A DNA stretch of 64,000 bases, taken from assembly GCA_040901795.1 (NCBI GenBank), contig JBBDYH010000167.1, forward strand, positions 166,819 to 230,818, given 5' to 3'. This DNA comes from JBBDYH01 sp040901795 (GTDB lineage Bacteria > Planctomycetota > Planctomycetia > Pirellulales > JALHPA01). Numbering within the stretch: position 1 is the first letter of the stretch; each line of letters opens with the position of its first letter. The position numbers and the translations under genes are program-made. The notes under the pieces were generated by a model. It did no database searches. It was not told the DNA's origin and was given only the letters and a program-made list of their open reading frames with translations. Positions 1 through 8,508 of this stretch are shown in pieces.

Positions 1-1
1 C

Positions 2-811
2 GGCAAGTTCGAGCAATGCTCGGGCGGGACGCTTTTTCTGGATGAAGTCGGCGATATGACGCCGCTGGTGCAGAGCAAGATGCTGCGTGTGCTGCAGGAT
101 CAGCGCTTCGAGCGTGTCGGAGGAAATGAATCGATCAAAACCGACGTGCGGATCATCACGGCCACCAATCGTGATTTGGAGCAGATGGTCGCCGACGGAC
201 AATTCCGCCCCGATTTGTTCTACCGGCTCAATGGATTTACGATTAGGATTCCAGCGCTCCGCGAACGCGCCGACGACATCCTGATTTTGCTGGAGCACTT
301 CCTCGGTCGCTTCAACCGCGAATTGGCCCGCAACGTCTGCGATATCTCGCCCGACGCGCTGGACATGCTGATGCATTACGGTTGGCCCGGCAATGTACGC
401 GAGTTACAGGCCGTTGTGAAGCAGGCGTTATTGCAGGCCACAGGACCGGTGTTGATGCCTGAATTCTTCCCCGAAGAAGTGCGGACCGGCGGACGGTTGG
501 CAATGACGCTGGGGCTGGTGGGAGAAATGGGCCACTGCACGGAGTTCGAGAGCTTCATTGACAAACAACTTCGGGGCGGGACGGAGGACCTCTACGCGGA
601 AGCTTTAGCTCACATGGAGCGCATGCTGCTCACGCGCGTGCTGCGGCATACCGACGGCAACCAATCGAAAGCGGCGAAGGTCCTGGGCATCACACGCGGC
701 AGCTTGCGGAACAAGATTCGTACGCTGCGGATCACCATCGATCAAGTCGTGGGCTTGGAAGAGGCCGCCGACGGCGAAGCGGAGGCTGAAGAACTGACGT
801 CAGTCAATTAG
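2..811 (+). CDS. Sigma-54-dependent transcriptional activator, NtrC family (5' end outside window)
   Basis: C-terminal part of an enhancer-binding protein that would use ATP hydrolysis to open sigma-54 RNA polymerase promoters. The frame is open from base 2, and the first residues (GGTLFLDEVGDM) are the Walker B region of the AAA+ domain. After them come the arginine-finger and sensor regions (FRPDLFYRLNGF, WPGNVREL) and a Fis-type helix-turn-helix at the end (NQSKAAKVLGITRGSLRNKI). The N-terminal receiver or sensor domain and Walker A lie outside the window. The hybrid kinase gene follows in the same direction, so the two may form a signalling unit. Family assignment is secure. The target promoters are inferred; sigma-54-like sites occur over the next 17 kb. 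Confidence 0.93.
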   Translation, partial: GKFEQCSGGTLFLDEVGDMTPLVQSKMLRVLQDQRFERVGGNESIKTDVRIITATNRDLEQMVADGQFRPDLFYRLNGFTIRIPALRERADDILILLEHFLGRFNRELARNVCDISPDALDMLMHYGWPGNVRELQAVVKQALLQATGPVLMPEFFPEEVRTGGRLAMTLGLVGEMGHCTEFESFIDKQLRGGTEDLYAEALAHMERMLLTRVLRHTDGNQSKAAKVLGITRGSLRNKIRTLRITIDQVVGLEEAADGEAEAEELTSVN

Positions 812-1030
812 GTCGTCGCGTTCGGTCATAACCGCCCAGGGCCTGCCGTAAACGGCCGAGCGCGGTGTGAAACTGCGTGTTGTCTCGGCGTTTGTCCCGT
901 TTATTTAGTGGACAGCCAAGCCAGGTTCGGCAGGCGTCGCCGATCGCCAGCTTACTGCGGGGCGGCGCGCGAGACCTCTAGCGTCTCCTCAATGGGCTCG
1001 TTGTCGTTCGAGCTCCGTGGAGAATCGAAC

Positions 1031-3835
1031 GTGGAACTGAACATCATCCGCAGTGCGCCGCGATCCACTGACGATCGACCGCAATCCGAGGCGCCGCCCC
1101 GAGCAGATCTCCCTACTTCTAAGCCAGGGGAGCGCGCGTTGGCCGTGACCGAAGAGCGCCTCAAACTCTTGCTTGAAGCCAGCCACGACGGCATTTGGGA
1201 TTGGGACCTGGCGACCGGCGAGGGCTACTGGACCCAGCGCGTCTATTCGATGCTTGGGCTGCATCCGGATGATGTTTCGTCCTCGCTTGAGGCGCTCGGT
1301 CGGCGCATTCATCCAGAGGATTTGCCGCGGTTTCAATGTTTTTTGGATGATCTGCGGCAAGGACGAGCCACCGATCCATTGGAATTGCGGCTACAGAAGG
1401 CGGATGGCAGTTTTGGCTTCTTCAGGATTCAGGGCAAGTCCCTCTGCGACGGCGCAGCGACGCCGGTCCGCGCAATTGGTTCACTCACCGACGTGACAGA
1501 CCGCAGGCTGGCCGAGAACGCGCTTCGCCAAAGCGAGCAGCGGCATCGGGCTTTGGTTTCTGTGCTCACTTCGATTGTCTGGATCACCGATCCACACGGC
1601 GAGTTTGTTGAGCCACAAATCTCTTGGCAGGCCTACACCGGCCAGTCTTGGGAACAGCAGGCCGGCCGCGGTTGGCTGGACGCGATCCATCCGGACGAGC
1701 GCCAGGAAGTGGCCCGACGATGGTCGACCGCGGTTGAGCGTAAACAGATCTTTGAGGCGGAGGGGCGACTATGGCACGCGCCCACGGGTCGGTATCTGCA
1801 TTTCGCCACGCGAGGCGTGCCCATGTTTGCCCGCGATGGAACCGTGCGCGAGTGGGTCGGCGTGATGCGAGACATCGATGATCAGTGGCGCGCCGAATCC
1901 GCGCGCCGGGCCGCCGAAGACGCCTTGCGCACCAGCGAAGTGCGGTTCCGCACGATGGCCGATGCGACGCCCGTGATGATCCGGATCCTGGGCGATGACC
2001 AGAAATGCACTTATGTGAATCGCGGCTGGCTGGAATTCACCGGCCGAACTCTCGAGCAAGAGATCAGCGGGGGCTGGTCTGGGGAAGTCCATCTCGATGA
2101 CTTGGACCGTTGCCTGCACGTGTACGGCGCTGCATTCGAGCGGCGCGAGCCGTTCACCCTCGAATACCGCCTGCGGCGTGCGGACGGAGAGTACCGCTGG
2201 GTGCTCGACAATAGCGTGCCCCTGCGTTCGGAGAGAGGCCCATTCCAGGGGTACATCGGCACTTGCATCGACATCACGCATCGCAAACAGTCGGAAAACC
2301 GGCTGCGCGAGGCGGCCGATTATCTGGTCGAGCAGCGGCAGTGGCTGGAGTCTGTACTCAACTTGTTGCCCATGCCGATGTTGCTGATTGACCCGGTCTC
2401 GGCCAAGGTCACCTTTAGCAATCAGGCGGCGCGGCAAACGGCCCAGGCGTTTTCCGGAGGCCCGCGCGACGACACCGCGAGCGACCATCTCTGCGATGCG
2501 CAGGGACATCGACTGGCGGAGGATGAAGAGCCGGTGGCGCGTGTGTCGCGTGGTGAGCGGCTGCGCGGTTTCGAGGTCCACTTGCAACGCCCTGATGGTA
2601 CACGGTCGCTGATTGTGAACTCAGAATCACTCCCGGCGATGCACAGTCACGAGCGAATGGCCGTGTTGCTCTATCAGGACATTACCGATCAGAAGCAGGT
2701 GGAGGCGGATCTCCGCCGTGCGAACCAGGCCAAAGACGCGCTACTGGCGATGCTCGGGCATGAACTGCGTAATCCGCTGGCGGCGATCACCAGCGCCGCA
2801 GAATTACTGGAGCTACTCGATTCGGCCGACTCTGAATTTGGCAACGCCCGGCAGATCCTCCAGACGCACATCCAACACCTCGTTCAGCTCGTGGACGACA
2901 TGCTCGACGTCTCGCGATTGACAAGCGGCAAGATTCGCATTCGCCGCGAGACGCTCGATCTGCGCGACGTGATCCAGCAGTCGTTGCAGACCTGCGAATC
3001 GGTGATCGACGAGCGGCGACACCGGCTTTCGGTCGAGATGCCCAACGAGTTCATGCCCGTGGAGGGAGATGCCGCGCGGCTGGAGCAAGTCTTCGTCAAC
3101 CTACTGACCAACGCCGCCAAGTATACCGAGGAAGGCGGCCAGATTGCGGTCACGGCCGAATTGAGCCCCAGCGAGGCGGTGGTGCGCGTTCGAGACAACG
3201 GCATCGGGATACGTTCCGATCTGTTGCCGCAAGTATTTGAGTTGTTTCGGCAGCTTAACCCCTCGCTGCATCGCGCCGAAGGAGGGCTTGGTATCGGTTT
3301 GAATATTGTGAAAAACCTGGTGGAGCTGCACGGCGGCTCGGTGGCTGCGGCCAGTGAAGGGCCCCATCGAGGAAGCGAGTTTGTCGTGCGGCTGCCTCGA
3401 ATGACGCAGCCATCGCTGCCGTCCCGCCAGGAGCCTCCCTCGGAGCCGGTGACGACGACGCGGCAGGCGCCGCTGCGCGTGATGGTCGTCGAGGATAATG
3501 CCGATATCGCCCATTCCATGGTCGCGCTGGTTCGCCACCTGGGGCATGAGGTGGAGCTGGCCCATGACGGCAAAGCGGCCCTGGCGGTTGCGCAACGGTT
3601 TTTGCCGCAGATCGCGTTGTTCGATATCGGCCTACCCGGCATGAATGGGTTAGAGTTGGCGCAGGCCTTCCGGCAGGATGATCGGTTGCGTTCGGCGTTT
3701 CTTGTCGCGTTGACTGGGTTTGGCCAGGCGGAAGACCGGCGGCGGTCGCTCGAGGCTGGATTCGACGAGCATCTGGTCAAGCCGCTCAACTTTGCCCGTT
3801 TGCAGCAAATGTTGGATCGCTTTGCGCCCCGCTGA
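1031..3835 (+). CDS. Multi-PAS hybrid sensor histidine kinase with C-terminal receiver
   Basis: Soluble hybrid histidine kinase; no membrane helix is evident, so it probably senses a cytoplasmic signal. Order of domains: three PAS/PAC units (DGIWDWDLATGEGYW, then two more starting near the SEQRHRAL and SEVRFRTM stretches), a fourth more divergent PAS, HisKA with H-box MLGHELRNPLAAI (phospho-His about residue 577), HATPase_c with N box NLLTNAAKY and GLGIGL loop, and a receiver with LFDIGLPGMNG (phospho-Asp about residue 865). I chose the GTG at 1031 because GGAGA lies 7 bases upstream; the frame also allows a GTG at 908 without a ribosome site. The sigma-54 activator lies just upstream, so it could be the output partner (inference). 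Confidence 0.9.
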   Translation: MELNIIRSAPRSTDDRPQSEAPPRADLPTSKPGERALAVTEERLKLLLEASHDGIWDWDLATGEGYWTQRVYSMLGLHPDDVSSSLEALGRRIHPEDLPRFQCFLDDLRQGRATDPLELRLQKADGSFGFFRIQGKSLCDGAATPVRAIGSLTDVTDRRLAENALRQSEQRHRALVSVLTSIVWITDPHGEFVEPQISWQAYTGQSWEQQAGRGWLDAIHPDERQEVARRWSTAVERKQIFEAEGRLWHAPTGRYLHFATRGVPMFARDGTVREWVGVMRDIDDQWRAESARRAAEDALRTSEVRFRTMADATPVMIRILGDDQKCTYVNRGWLEFTGRTLEQEISGGWSGEVHLDDLDRCLHVYGAAFERREPFTLEYRLRRADGEYRWVLDNSVPLRSERGPFQGYIGTCIDITHRKQSENRLREAADYLVEQRQWLESVLNLLPMPMLLIDPVSAKVTFSNQAARQTAQAFSGGPRDDTASDHLCDAQGHRLAEDEEPVARVSRGERLRGFEVHLQRPDGTRSLIVNSESLPAMHSHERMAVLLYQDITDQKQVEADLRRANQAKDALLAMLGHELRNPLAAITSAAELLELLDSADSEFGNARQILQTHIQHLVQLVDDMLDVSRLTSGKIRIRRETLDLRDVIQQSLQTCESVIDERRHRLSVEMPNEFMPVEGDAARLEQVFVNLLTNAAKYTEEGGQIAVTAELSPSEAVVRVRDNGIGIRSDLLPQVFELFRQLNPSLHRAEGGLGIGLNIVKNLVELHGGSVAAASEGPHRGSEFVVRLPRMTQPSLPSRQEPPSEPVTTTRQAPLRVMVVEDNADIAHSMVALVRHLGHEVELAHDGKAALAVAQRFLPQIALFDIGLPGMNGLELAQAFRQDDRLRSAFLVALTGFGQAEDRRRSLEAGFDEHLVKPLNFARLQQMLDRFAPR

Positions 3836-3871
3836 CTGCGTCTGACAAATCCTCGTCATTGTTGGCGACAG

Positions 3872-3892
3872 CACTGCTCGCGGCGAGCAGTG
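3872..3892 (+). terminator. Perfect 10-bp hairpin after the kinase gene, no T-tract
   Basis: CACTGCTCGC and its reverse complement are separated by one base, 37 bases downstream of the kinase stop codon. No run of T follows, so it is either a factor-dependent terminator or an mRNA 3' stabilising structure. The remaining DNA up to the next gene at 4156 holds one sigma-54-like promoter and no convincing ORF. Confidence 0.4.
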
Positions 3893-4045
3893 GCACACAG
3901 CACACGCGATGGTCATCCAGCGGCCACACTCGTCGAACCGCCGGTTTTCTCAGCTCAAAAGAGCGCCTGGTTGGAATCAACAGAAACGTGCAACCCAAGG
4001 TTACGTCGAGTGTTCCGCATCGCATCCATTGCGGCGGCGTCGGCA

Positions 4046-4062
4046 TTGGCACGTCCTGTGCT
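4046..4062 (+). promoter_or_regulatory. Sigma-54-type -24/-12 promoter upstream of the DUF1328/PRC-barrel genes
   Basis: TTGGCACGTCCTGTGCT matches the sigma-54 consensus TGGCACG-N4-TTGC at every conserved position except the first T of the -12 box. The GG and GC dinucleotides are exactly 10 bases apart. The predicted start of transcription (about 4073) is some 80 bases before the small DUF1328 gene. Confidence 0.6.
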
Positions 4063-4155
4063 CTGATCTCTGACAATGCCATCGGACGGACAAACAGGGC
4101 CCTCGCCACGTGGCGAGTGCCGCCCTGCAACTAAGACTTTCCCTGGAGGTGCGAG

Positions 4156-4326
4156 ATGCTGTACTGGGCTCTGATGTTTCTGATCGTGGCGATTGTGGCC
4201 GCCGTGTTCGGCTTTTTCGGTATCGCAGGCGCGGCTGCCGGAATCGCCCGGGTGTTGTTCTTTGTGTTCCTGGTGCTGTTTATCGCCAGCCTGATCTTTG
4301 GCGGTTTCAACCGGCCAGTGGCCTAA
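4156..4326 (+). CDS. DUF1328 family small membrane protein (YtjA-like)
   Basis: A 56-residue protein made of two hydrophobic helices: a first segment from residue 3 with glycine-rich FFGIAGAAAGIA, then a second segment FFVFLVLFIASLIFGG. This length and pattern are typical of the DUF1328/YtjA family of tiny inner-membrane proteins, often found among stress-induced genes; their molecular function is unknown. The start ATG has GGAGG 6 bases upstream. The PRC-barrel gene follows after 46 bases and is probably co-transcribed from the sigma-54-like site at 4046. Confidence 0.85.
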   Translation: MLYWALMFLIVAIVAAVFGFFGIAGAAAGIARVLFFVFLVLFIASLIFGGFNRPVA

Positions 4327-4372
4327 GGCTGAGGATTGCGATCGCAGAAACCCTAATAAAGGAGAGAGTGCT

Positions 4373-4885
4373 ATGGGTCGTATGCTGTGTGGCGCATTGC
4401 TGGCTATGGCCACGGTGATTGGATCTCCGGCCTGGGCCCAAGCCCAAGAAGGCGCCAAAAAGAAGGGCAATGTCACTGTGGAAACGGTCTACCGTGCGAG
4501 CACCATCAAAGGGATGGGCGTCTACAACCTTGAGGGAGAAAAGGTTGGCACACTCGATGAATTGGTGATCGACATCGAGAAGGGACAGGTCGTGTATGCG
4601 GCTTTGTCGGTGGGCGGCTTCCTGGGCGTCGGGGATAAGCTGTTCGCCATCCCATGGCGCGAGTTCACGCTTGAAGTCGGCGAGGACGGTAAGTTCTTCC
4701 GCGTGGATGTAACGAAGGAAAAACTCAAAAAGGCCGAGGGCTTCGATAAGGACGCCTGGCCGAACGTCGCGGATCCGAAATGGCGACAAGAGATCGAAAG
4801 CCAGTACCGAGAGCGTCAGCGAGACCGGGAACGGAAGACCACGACGAAGACCACCACTAAGGAGACGACGCGAGAACGTGATTAA
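4373..4885 (+). CDS. Exported PRC-barrel domain protein
   Basis: 170-residue protein with a signal peptide (MGRMLCGALLAMATVIGSPAWAQA). It is followed by one PRC-barrel domain, a small beta barrel found in RimM, photosynthetic reaction-centre H subunit and many stress proteins (motif GMGVYNLEGEKVGTLDELVIDIEKG is split by the barrel strands). The tail is very polar and repetitive (Arg/Glu/Thr/Lys, RQRDRERKTTTKTTTKETT) and may be disordered or bind an anionic surface. The start at 4373 has AAAGGAG upstream; an in-frame ATG at 4298 lies inside the preceding gene and is unlikely. An intrinsic terminator closes the unit. Confidence 0.85.
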   Translation: MGRMLCGALLAMATVIGSPAWAQAQEGAKKKGNVTVETVYRASTIKGMGVYNLEGEKVGTLDELVIDIEKGQVVYAALSVGGFLGVGDKLFAIPWREFTLEVGEDGKFFRVDVTKEKLKKAEGFDKDAWPNVADPKWRQEIESQYRERQRDRERKTTTKTTTKETTRERD

Positions 4886-4905
4886 CGCACGAACTCGATT
4901 GCTCA

Positions 4906-4935
4906 GGGGGTCGTTTTAAACGGCCCCCTTTTTTG
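4906..4935 (+). terminator. Rho-independent terminator after the PRC-barrel gene
   Basis: GGGGG-T-CGTTT pairs with AAACG-G-CCCCC and is followed by a run of six T. It lies 20 bases after the PRC-barrel stop codon. Confidence 0.85.
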
Positions 4936-4974
4936 TTGCGCACCCACTCGAATTCCGACTGAGAAGTTTGCAGC

Positions 4975-5036
4975 GGAATTCGCCAGAATTCCGGCTGCGA
5001 ACCGCGATTCGCCCGAAGTCTGGCGACTTCGGCTAC
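4975..5036. repeat. Two-hairpin intergenic element (single copy), shared with the right window edge
   Basis: GGAATTC-GCCA-GAATTCC (4975-4992) is a perfect 7-bp stem with a GCCA loop. GAAGTC-TGGC-GACTTC (5015-5030) is a second stem with a TGGC loop, followed by GGCTAC. The same two modules occur in the same order at 63883-64000, where the second is tandemly repeated. The element runs into the treY gene: its CTA (5033-5035) is the treY stop codon on the minus strand. Confidence 0.75.
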
Positions 5037-7696
5037 GCGGTCTGGATAAAGAGTGCGACGGGAAAGCGCCGCAACAGTTGCGATACCGCTTGTGGTCCAC
5101 CGTCGCAGGAATCGCCGGTGATTTCATTGATCCAGCGGCCAGCGGGCAATTCGAGAGTCGTGTCGTTCCAGTGGCCATCGAGTGAGAGTGGGAATCGCGG
5201 GACCACCACGGCTGCTCGATCTCCGCGCAAGTACGAAAGGACGTGACGTGACTTGGCGCCGGCCGGCTCCAGCATGCGGTAGGTCGCCTTTCCGCCCAGC
5301 AAATCCGGACGCCGTCGTCGCGCGTCGAGCGCCCGGACGGTCAGCCAGAGCTTCGAAAGTCCCTCGTCGGCACGTTCCATGGTCTGTTCGACCGACAAGT
5401 TGCGCATTTCCTCAAGCAGCCGGCGCCGAAGTGAATAATCGACTGGCCGACGGTTGTCCGGATCCACCAGACTCAAGTCCCAAAGCTCGCTCCCTTGATA
5501 AAAGTCGGGGACCCCTGGCGTGGTGATTTTCAGCAGCGTTTGCGCTAACGAATTGATACGGCCGGCGTCCAGAATCTGAGCCACGAACGCCTGCAGGCCA
5601 GCGAGGAAGGGTGGATGGCCCACGATGGTTTCGATGAACCTGGCGAGCGCTTCTTCAAACGGGGCCTGGGGATCGGTCCACGAGGTGTGCGCCTTGGCCT
5701 CGCGCATGGCTTTGATCATGTATTCGGTCAGCCGCTCCTGCGAGATGGGCCAGGCGCCGACCAGCGTTTGGTACAAAAAGTATTCGGTGTTGCGGTCGGG
5801 CATGTAGTCATGTCGGAACGACTCGTTCATCGTGGACCATTCCCGGACGGCGGCCGCCCAACGGGCGGGGATTTCGGCGAGCACCAGCAGCCGTGCTCGT
5901 ACGTCTTCACTTCGCTTCGTGTCGTGCGTGGTCGTGGCCAGTAGCGAAAACGGCTGATGCCCTTGTGCATAGCAGCACTCTTCGTGGAATTGTTCCGGCG
6001 TGAGGCTCCAGCGGCCTGGATCGCCACCAACCTCGTTCAGTGCGACCAGGCGGTTGAAGTTGTAAAAAGTAGTATCTTCCACTCCCTTGGCCATGACCGG
6101 TCCGGTCTGCTGTTGGAACTGCATGACGAACTCATGCTCAATCGGACCGCGGACACGTAACAAGAGGATGTCTCGCAAAAAGTCGAACAAATCGCCGTCC
6201 AAGTCCGGCCGATGTTGCTTTCCTTTCTCGATGGCCTCCTCGATGCGCTGCTGATCGACCTCCGAGATCGGCACGTCGCGGCCGCGAACATAGCTCCGGT
6301 ACACCCGCGTGCAGGCAATCGTCTCACGCAGCACGTGCCTCAACTCGCGGCGTGTGTAGTCGCGGTAGCGGCGGTGCCGCTCGCACACCTGGGCAAACAG
6401 CTCGGCCAGCCGGCTCTGGTCGGCGCCGAACATCGTGTCGAGGACCAGCAGCTTCTTCTTGCGGATCAAATACTCGAAGTCCGTCGGCTCACCGGTGAAT
6501 TCGCCATAAAAATCAGTCAGCGGCTGCTCCCCCTCCGGATCCACCAACACAGCCGAAAGCCGCGAAGCGAAATCGTAGCCGGTGGTGCCTTGAACCGGCC
6601 AGGTTTCGGGCAGCCGCTCGCCGGTCATCAGAATCTTTTCAGCAACGATCCAGCTCTCCGGCGCGCCGTGCCGTAGGCGATGAAAGTACTCCTCCGGATC
6701 GTTCAAGCCGTCGGGGTGATCAACTCGCAGCCCGGCGACGAATCCTTGCCGCGCCCACTCCAACACGCGCGCATGCGTCTCGTGGAACACACGTTCGTCT
6801 TCGGTGCGCAATCCGACCAGAAAGTTGACGTCGAAGAACCGGCGATAGTCCAATTCATCTCGCGCCGTGCGCCAAAAGGCGAGCCGATAGTTCTGCCGCT
6901 CTAAGAGCACGTCGATCTCGTCCGGCGAGCCATTGGTCTCGCGTACCACTTCATCGACGGCGGCCGCGATGTGCCGATGCTCCTGGCAAAGCCGCTCCAA
7001 TTGTGCACGCAACACCAGTTTATCGCGATGGCGGCGCTGGACGCTGGCCCAATCCGTTTCCGTGGCCAACGGCAGATGGCCATAGGCGTCGGCGATGAAA
7101 GCGAGGTCGTCCGACTCGGCACGTGCGGCCGCGTCCTGCAGCAGACCGTCAAGAGAACGTGGCGCTACCGGCAGGACCTGCTCGTGATAGTGAAACGTAA
7201 ACCGGCCCCCCTGGCGCACCAGCACGATTTCGCCCGCCTCCACCACTCGGCCGTAATGATCGCCCAAAATCGGAATGAGCACCCGGTCTTTGAGCTTGGC
7301 CTCGGGTGGACTCCAATCCACGTCGAAGTAATGGGCAAAGCGGCTCGCCGGCCCATTCTCCAAAACGTCCCACCACCACGCATTACCGTGTCCGGCAATG
7401 CTCATGTGGTTTGGCACAATATCCAGCAACAGCTTCAGTTCCTCGGCGACCAGCGCTTGGCAAAAGCGGTTGAACGCTTCCTCTCCGCCAAGTTCGATGT
7501 TGACCCGCCGATGATCCAGAACGTCGTAGCCGTGCATGCTACCAGGGGCAGCCTGAAGCACCGGCGAAGCATAAACATGGCTGATGCCCAGTGCCGCAAA
7601 GTAGTCTGCCAGCGCAGCCGCCTGGGTGAGATCAAAGTTGCGGTGAAGTTGGACGCGATACGTCGCCTGGGGTTGCTTGGCAGGATCTTCAAACAT
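5033..7696 (-). CDS. treY: Malto-oligosyltrehalose synthase
   Basis: GH13 enzyme that isomerises the reducing-end alpha-1,4 bond of maltodextrins to alpha,alpha-1,1, making maltooligosyl-trehalose for release of trehalose by TreZ. Seen directly: N-terminal TYRVQLHRNFD, HVYASPVL, the DIVPNHM region, catalytic GLRVDHPDGLNDP, acid in WIVAEKIL, and HDTKRSED near residue 620, with total length 887, normal for TreY. The ATG at 7696 (MFEDPAKQ) is preferred over an in-frame TTG at 7747. TreZ is absent from the window, but GlgX, a debranching enzyme and TreS are neighbours. The stop codon lies inside a repeat element, which may have trimmed the tail. Assignment is secure. Confidence 0.95.
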   Translation of the reverse strand: MFEDPAKQPQATYRVQLHRNFDLTQAAALADYFAALGISHVYASPVLQAAPGSMHGYDVLDHRRVNIELGGEEAFNRFCQALVAEELKLLLDIVPNHMSIAGHGNAWWWDVLENGPASRFAHYFDVDWSPPEAKLKDRVLIPILGDHYGRVVEAGEIVLVRQGGRFTFHYHEQVLPVAPRSLDGLLQDAAARAESDDLAFIADAYGHLPLATETDWASVQRRHRDKLVLRAQLERLCQEHRHIAAAVDEVVRETNGSPDEIDVLLERQNYRLAFWRTARDELDYRRFFDVNFLVGLRTEDERVFHETHARVLEWARQGFVAGLRVDHPDGLNDPEEYFHRLRHGAPESWIVAEKILMTGERLPETWPVQGTTGYDFASRLSAVLVDPEGEQPLTDFYGEFTGEPTDFEYLIRKKKLLVLDTMFGADQSRLAELFAQVCERHRRYRDYTRRELRHVLRETIACTRVYRSYVRGRDVPISEVDQQRIEEAIEKGKQHRPDLDGDLFDFLRDILLLRVRGPIEHEFVMQFQQQTGPVMAKGVEDTTFYNFNRLVALNEVGGDPGRWSLTPEQFHEECCYAQGHQPFSLLATTTHDTKRSEDVRARLLVLAEIPARWAAAVREWSTMNESFRHDYMPDRNTEYFLYQTLVGAWPISQERLTEYMIKAMREAKAHTSWTDPQAPFEEALARFIETIVGHPPFLAGLQAFVAQILDAGRINSLAQTLLKITTPGVPDFYQGSELWDLSLVDPDNRRPVDYSLRRRLLEEMRNLSVEQTMERADEGLSKLWLTVRALDARRRRPDLLGGKATYRMLEPAGAKSRHVLSYLRGDRAAVVVPRFPLSLDGHWNDTTLELPAGRWINEITGDSCDGGPQAVSQLLRRFPVALFIQTA

Positions 7697-7742
7697 ACTG
7701 ACGAAGGTTCCCGCGGGCGTGGAGGAAGAGACAGGGCGGCGA

Positions 7743-7759
7743 TGCAAAGCTTGCGCCCG
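7743..7759 (-). promoter_or_regulatory. Possible sigma-54 promoter for treY (weak)
   Basis: Minus-strand CGGGCGCAAGCTTTGCA has GG and GC exactly 10 bases apart with a good -12 box (TTTGCA) but a poor -24 box (GGCGC). Transcription would start about 35 bases before the treY ATG. It could be chance in GC-rich DNA. Confidence 0.3.
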
Positions 7760-7937
7760 GCTAGCACGTTATGCCGGCAAACATAGCGGAAAACAAGTCC
7801 TTCTCCCCTTGTCGCGCTCCTGTTAAGCATCATGGTCGCATTCCGACCAGCGCCGTTCCCTAAACGGCCGGCTGGTTGCGCTCCGCGCGGCTTCACTTTT
7901 GCGCTCTAGCACGCGGCGCTTGCTATGTCGTTGGGAT

Positions 7938-7954
7938 CAGGCACGAAGTTTGCT
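7938..7954 (+). promoter_or_regulatory. Sigma-54-type promoter upstream of the BON-domain gene
   Basis: CAGGCACGAAGTTTGCT matches GGCACG-N4-TTGCW with only the leading T of the -24 box changed. GG and GC are 10 bases apart. The start of transcription is predicted near 7966, about 75 bases before the TTG start of the BON gene. This is the best match in the window. Confidence 0.6.
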
Positions 7955-8039
7955 AACTAGTCACTTCCCGCTCGTCGGATGTTCCAATTTGAATTCCTCC
8001 CCCGCTTTCCTCTCTTCTCCACATTTGGAGGGTACAACC

Positions 8040-8321
8040 TTGTTAGTCCAGGCGGACGCCACAATGCCGGTGATTCTCGTTTCGACCGCTGCCGATTCTG
8101 CCGCAGCCGACCGTGAGTTGCAACGACGGATTTCCATTTTTCTTGAGAACCGACGCCTGCCTTACTCGTCAAAACTGAGAATCGCCGCCAAAAACGGTGT
8201 CGTGACGCTGCAGGGGACTCATCAATCGTTCTATCACAAGCAACTCTGCATTAACTGCTGCCAGCGCGTCGCCGGGGTGGTTCGGTTGATCGATGCGACC
8301 CGAGTCCTCCCTGAGCGATAG
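8040..8321 (+). CDS. Short BON-domain protein, cytoplasmic
   Basis: 93-residue protein that is little more than one BON domain: an alpha/beta fold with RRISIFLENRRLP, then LRIAAKNGVVTLQGTHQS and a conserved-turn VAGVVRLIDATRV. BON domains bind phospholipid or glycan surfaces and occur in osmotic-shock proteins such as OsmY and Kbp. No signal peptide is seen, unlike OsmY. The TTG at 8040 is chosen because GGAGGG ends 6 bases upstream; an ATG at 8064 lacks a site. It sits between treY and glgX, which suits a shared osmotic or stationary-phase role (inference). A second such protein lies at 52761-52982. Confidence 0.8.
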   Translation: MLVQADATMPVILVSTAADSAAADRELQRRISIFLENRRLPYSSKLRIAAKNGVVTLQGTHQSFYHKQLCINCCQRVAGVVRLIDATRVLPER

Positions 8322-8508
8322 CGAGAGGTGTAATCGCACAGGTCACCGCGCGTTGCACTCGGCCCCCCGTCTTGCCAGCGACGAATCGTTGTCGAAGGCT
8401 CCGGGAACCTTGACGTGATTGCAGATTCGCCGCACGATAAAGCGGAAATCCGCCTGTGCCATGGAAAAAGCCGGTCCCCCGCTTAGTTCTTTTTAATCGA
8501 GTGTCCTT

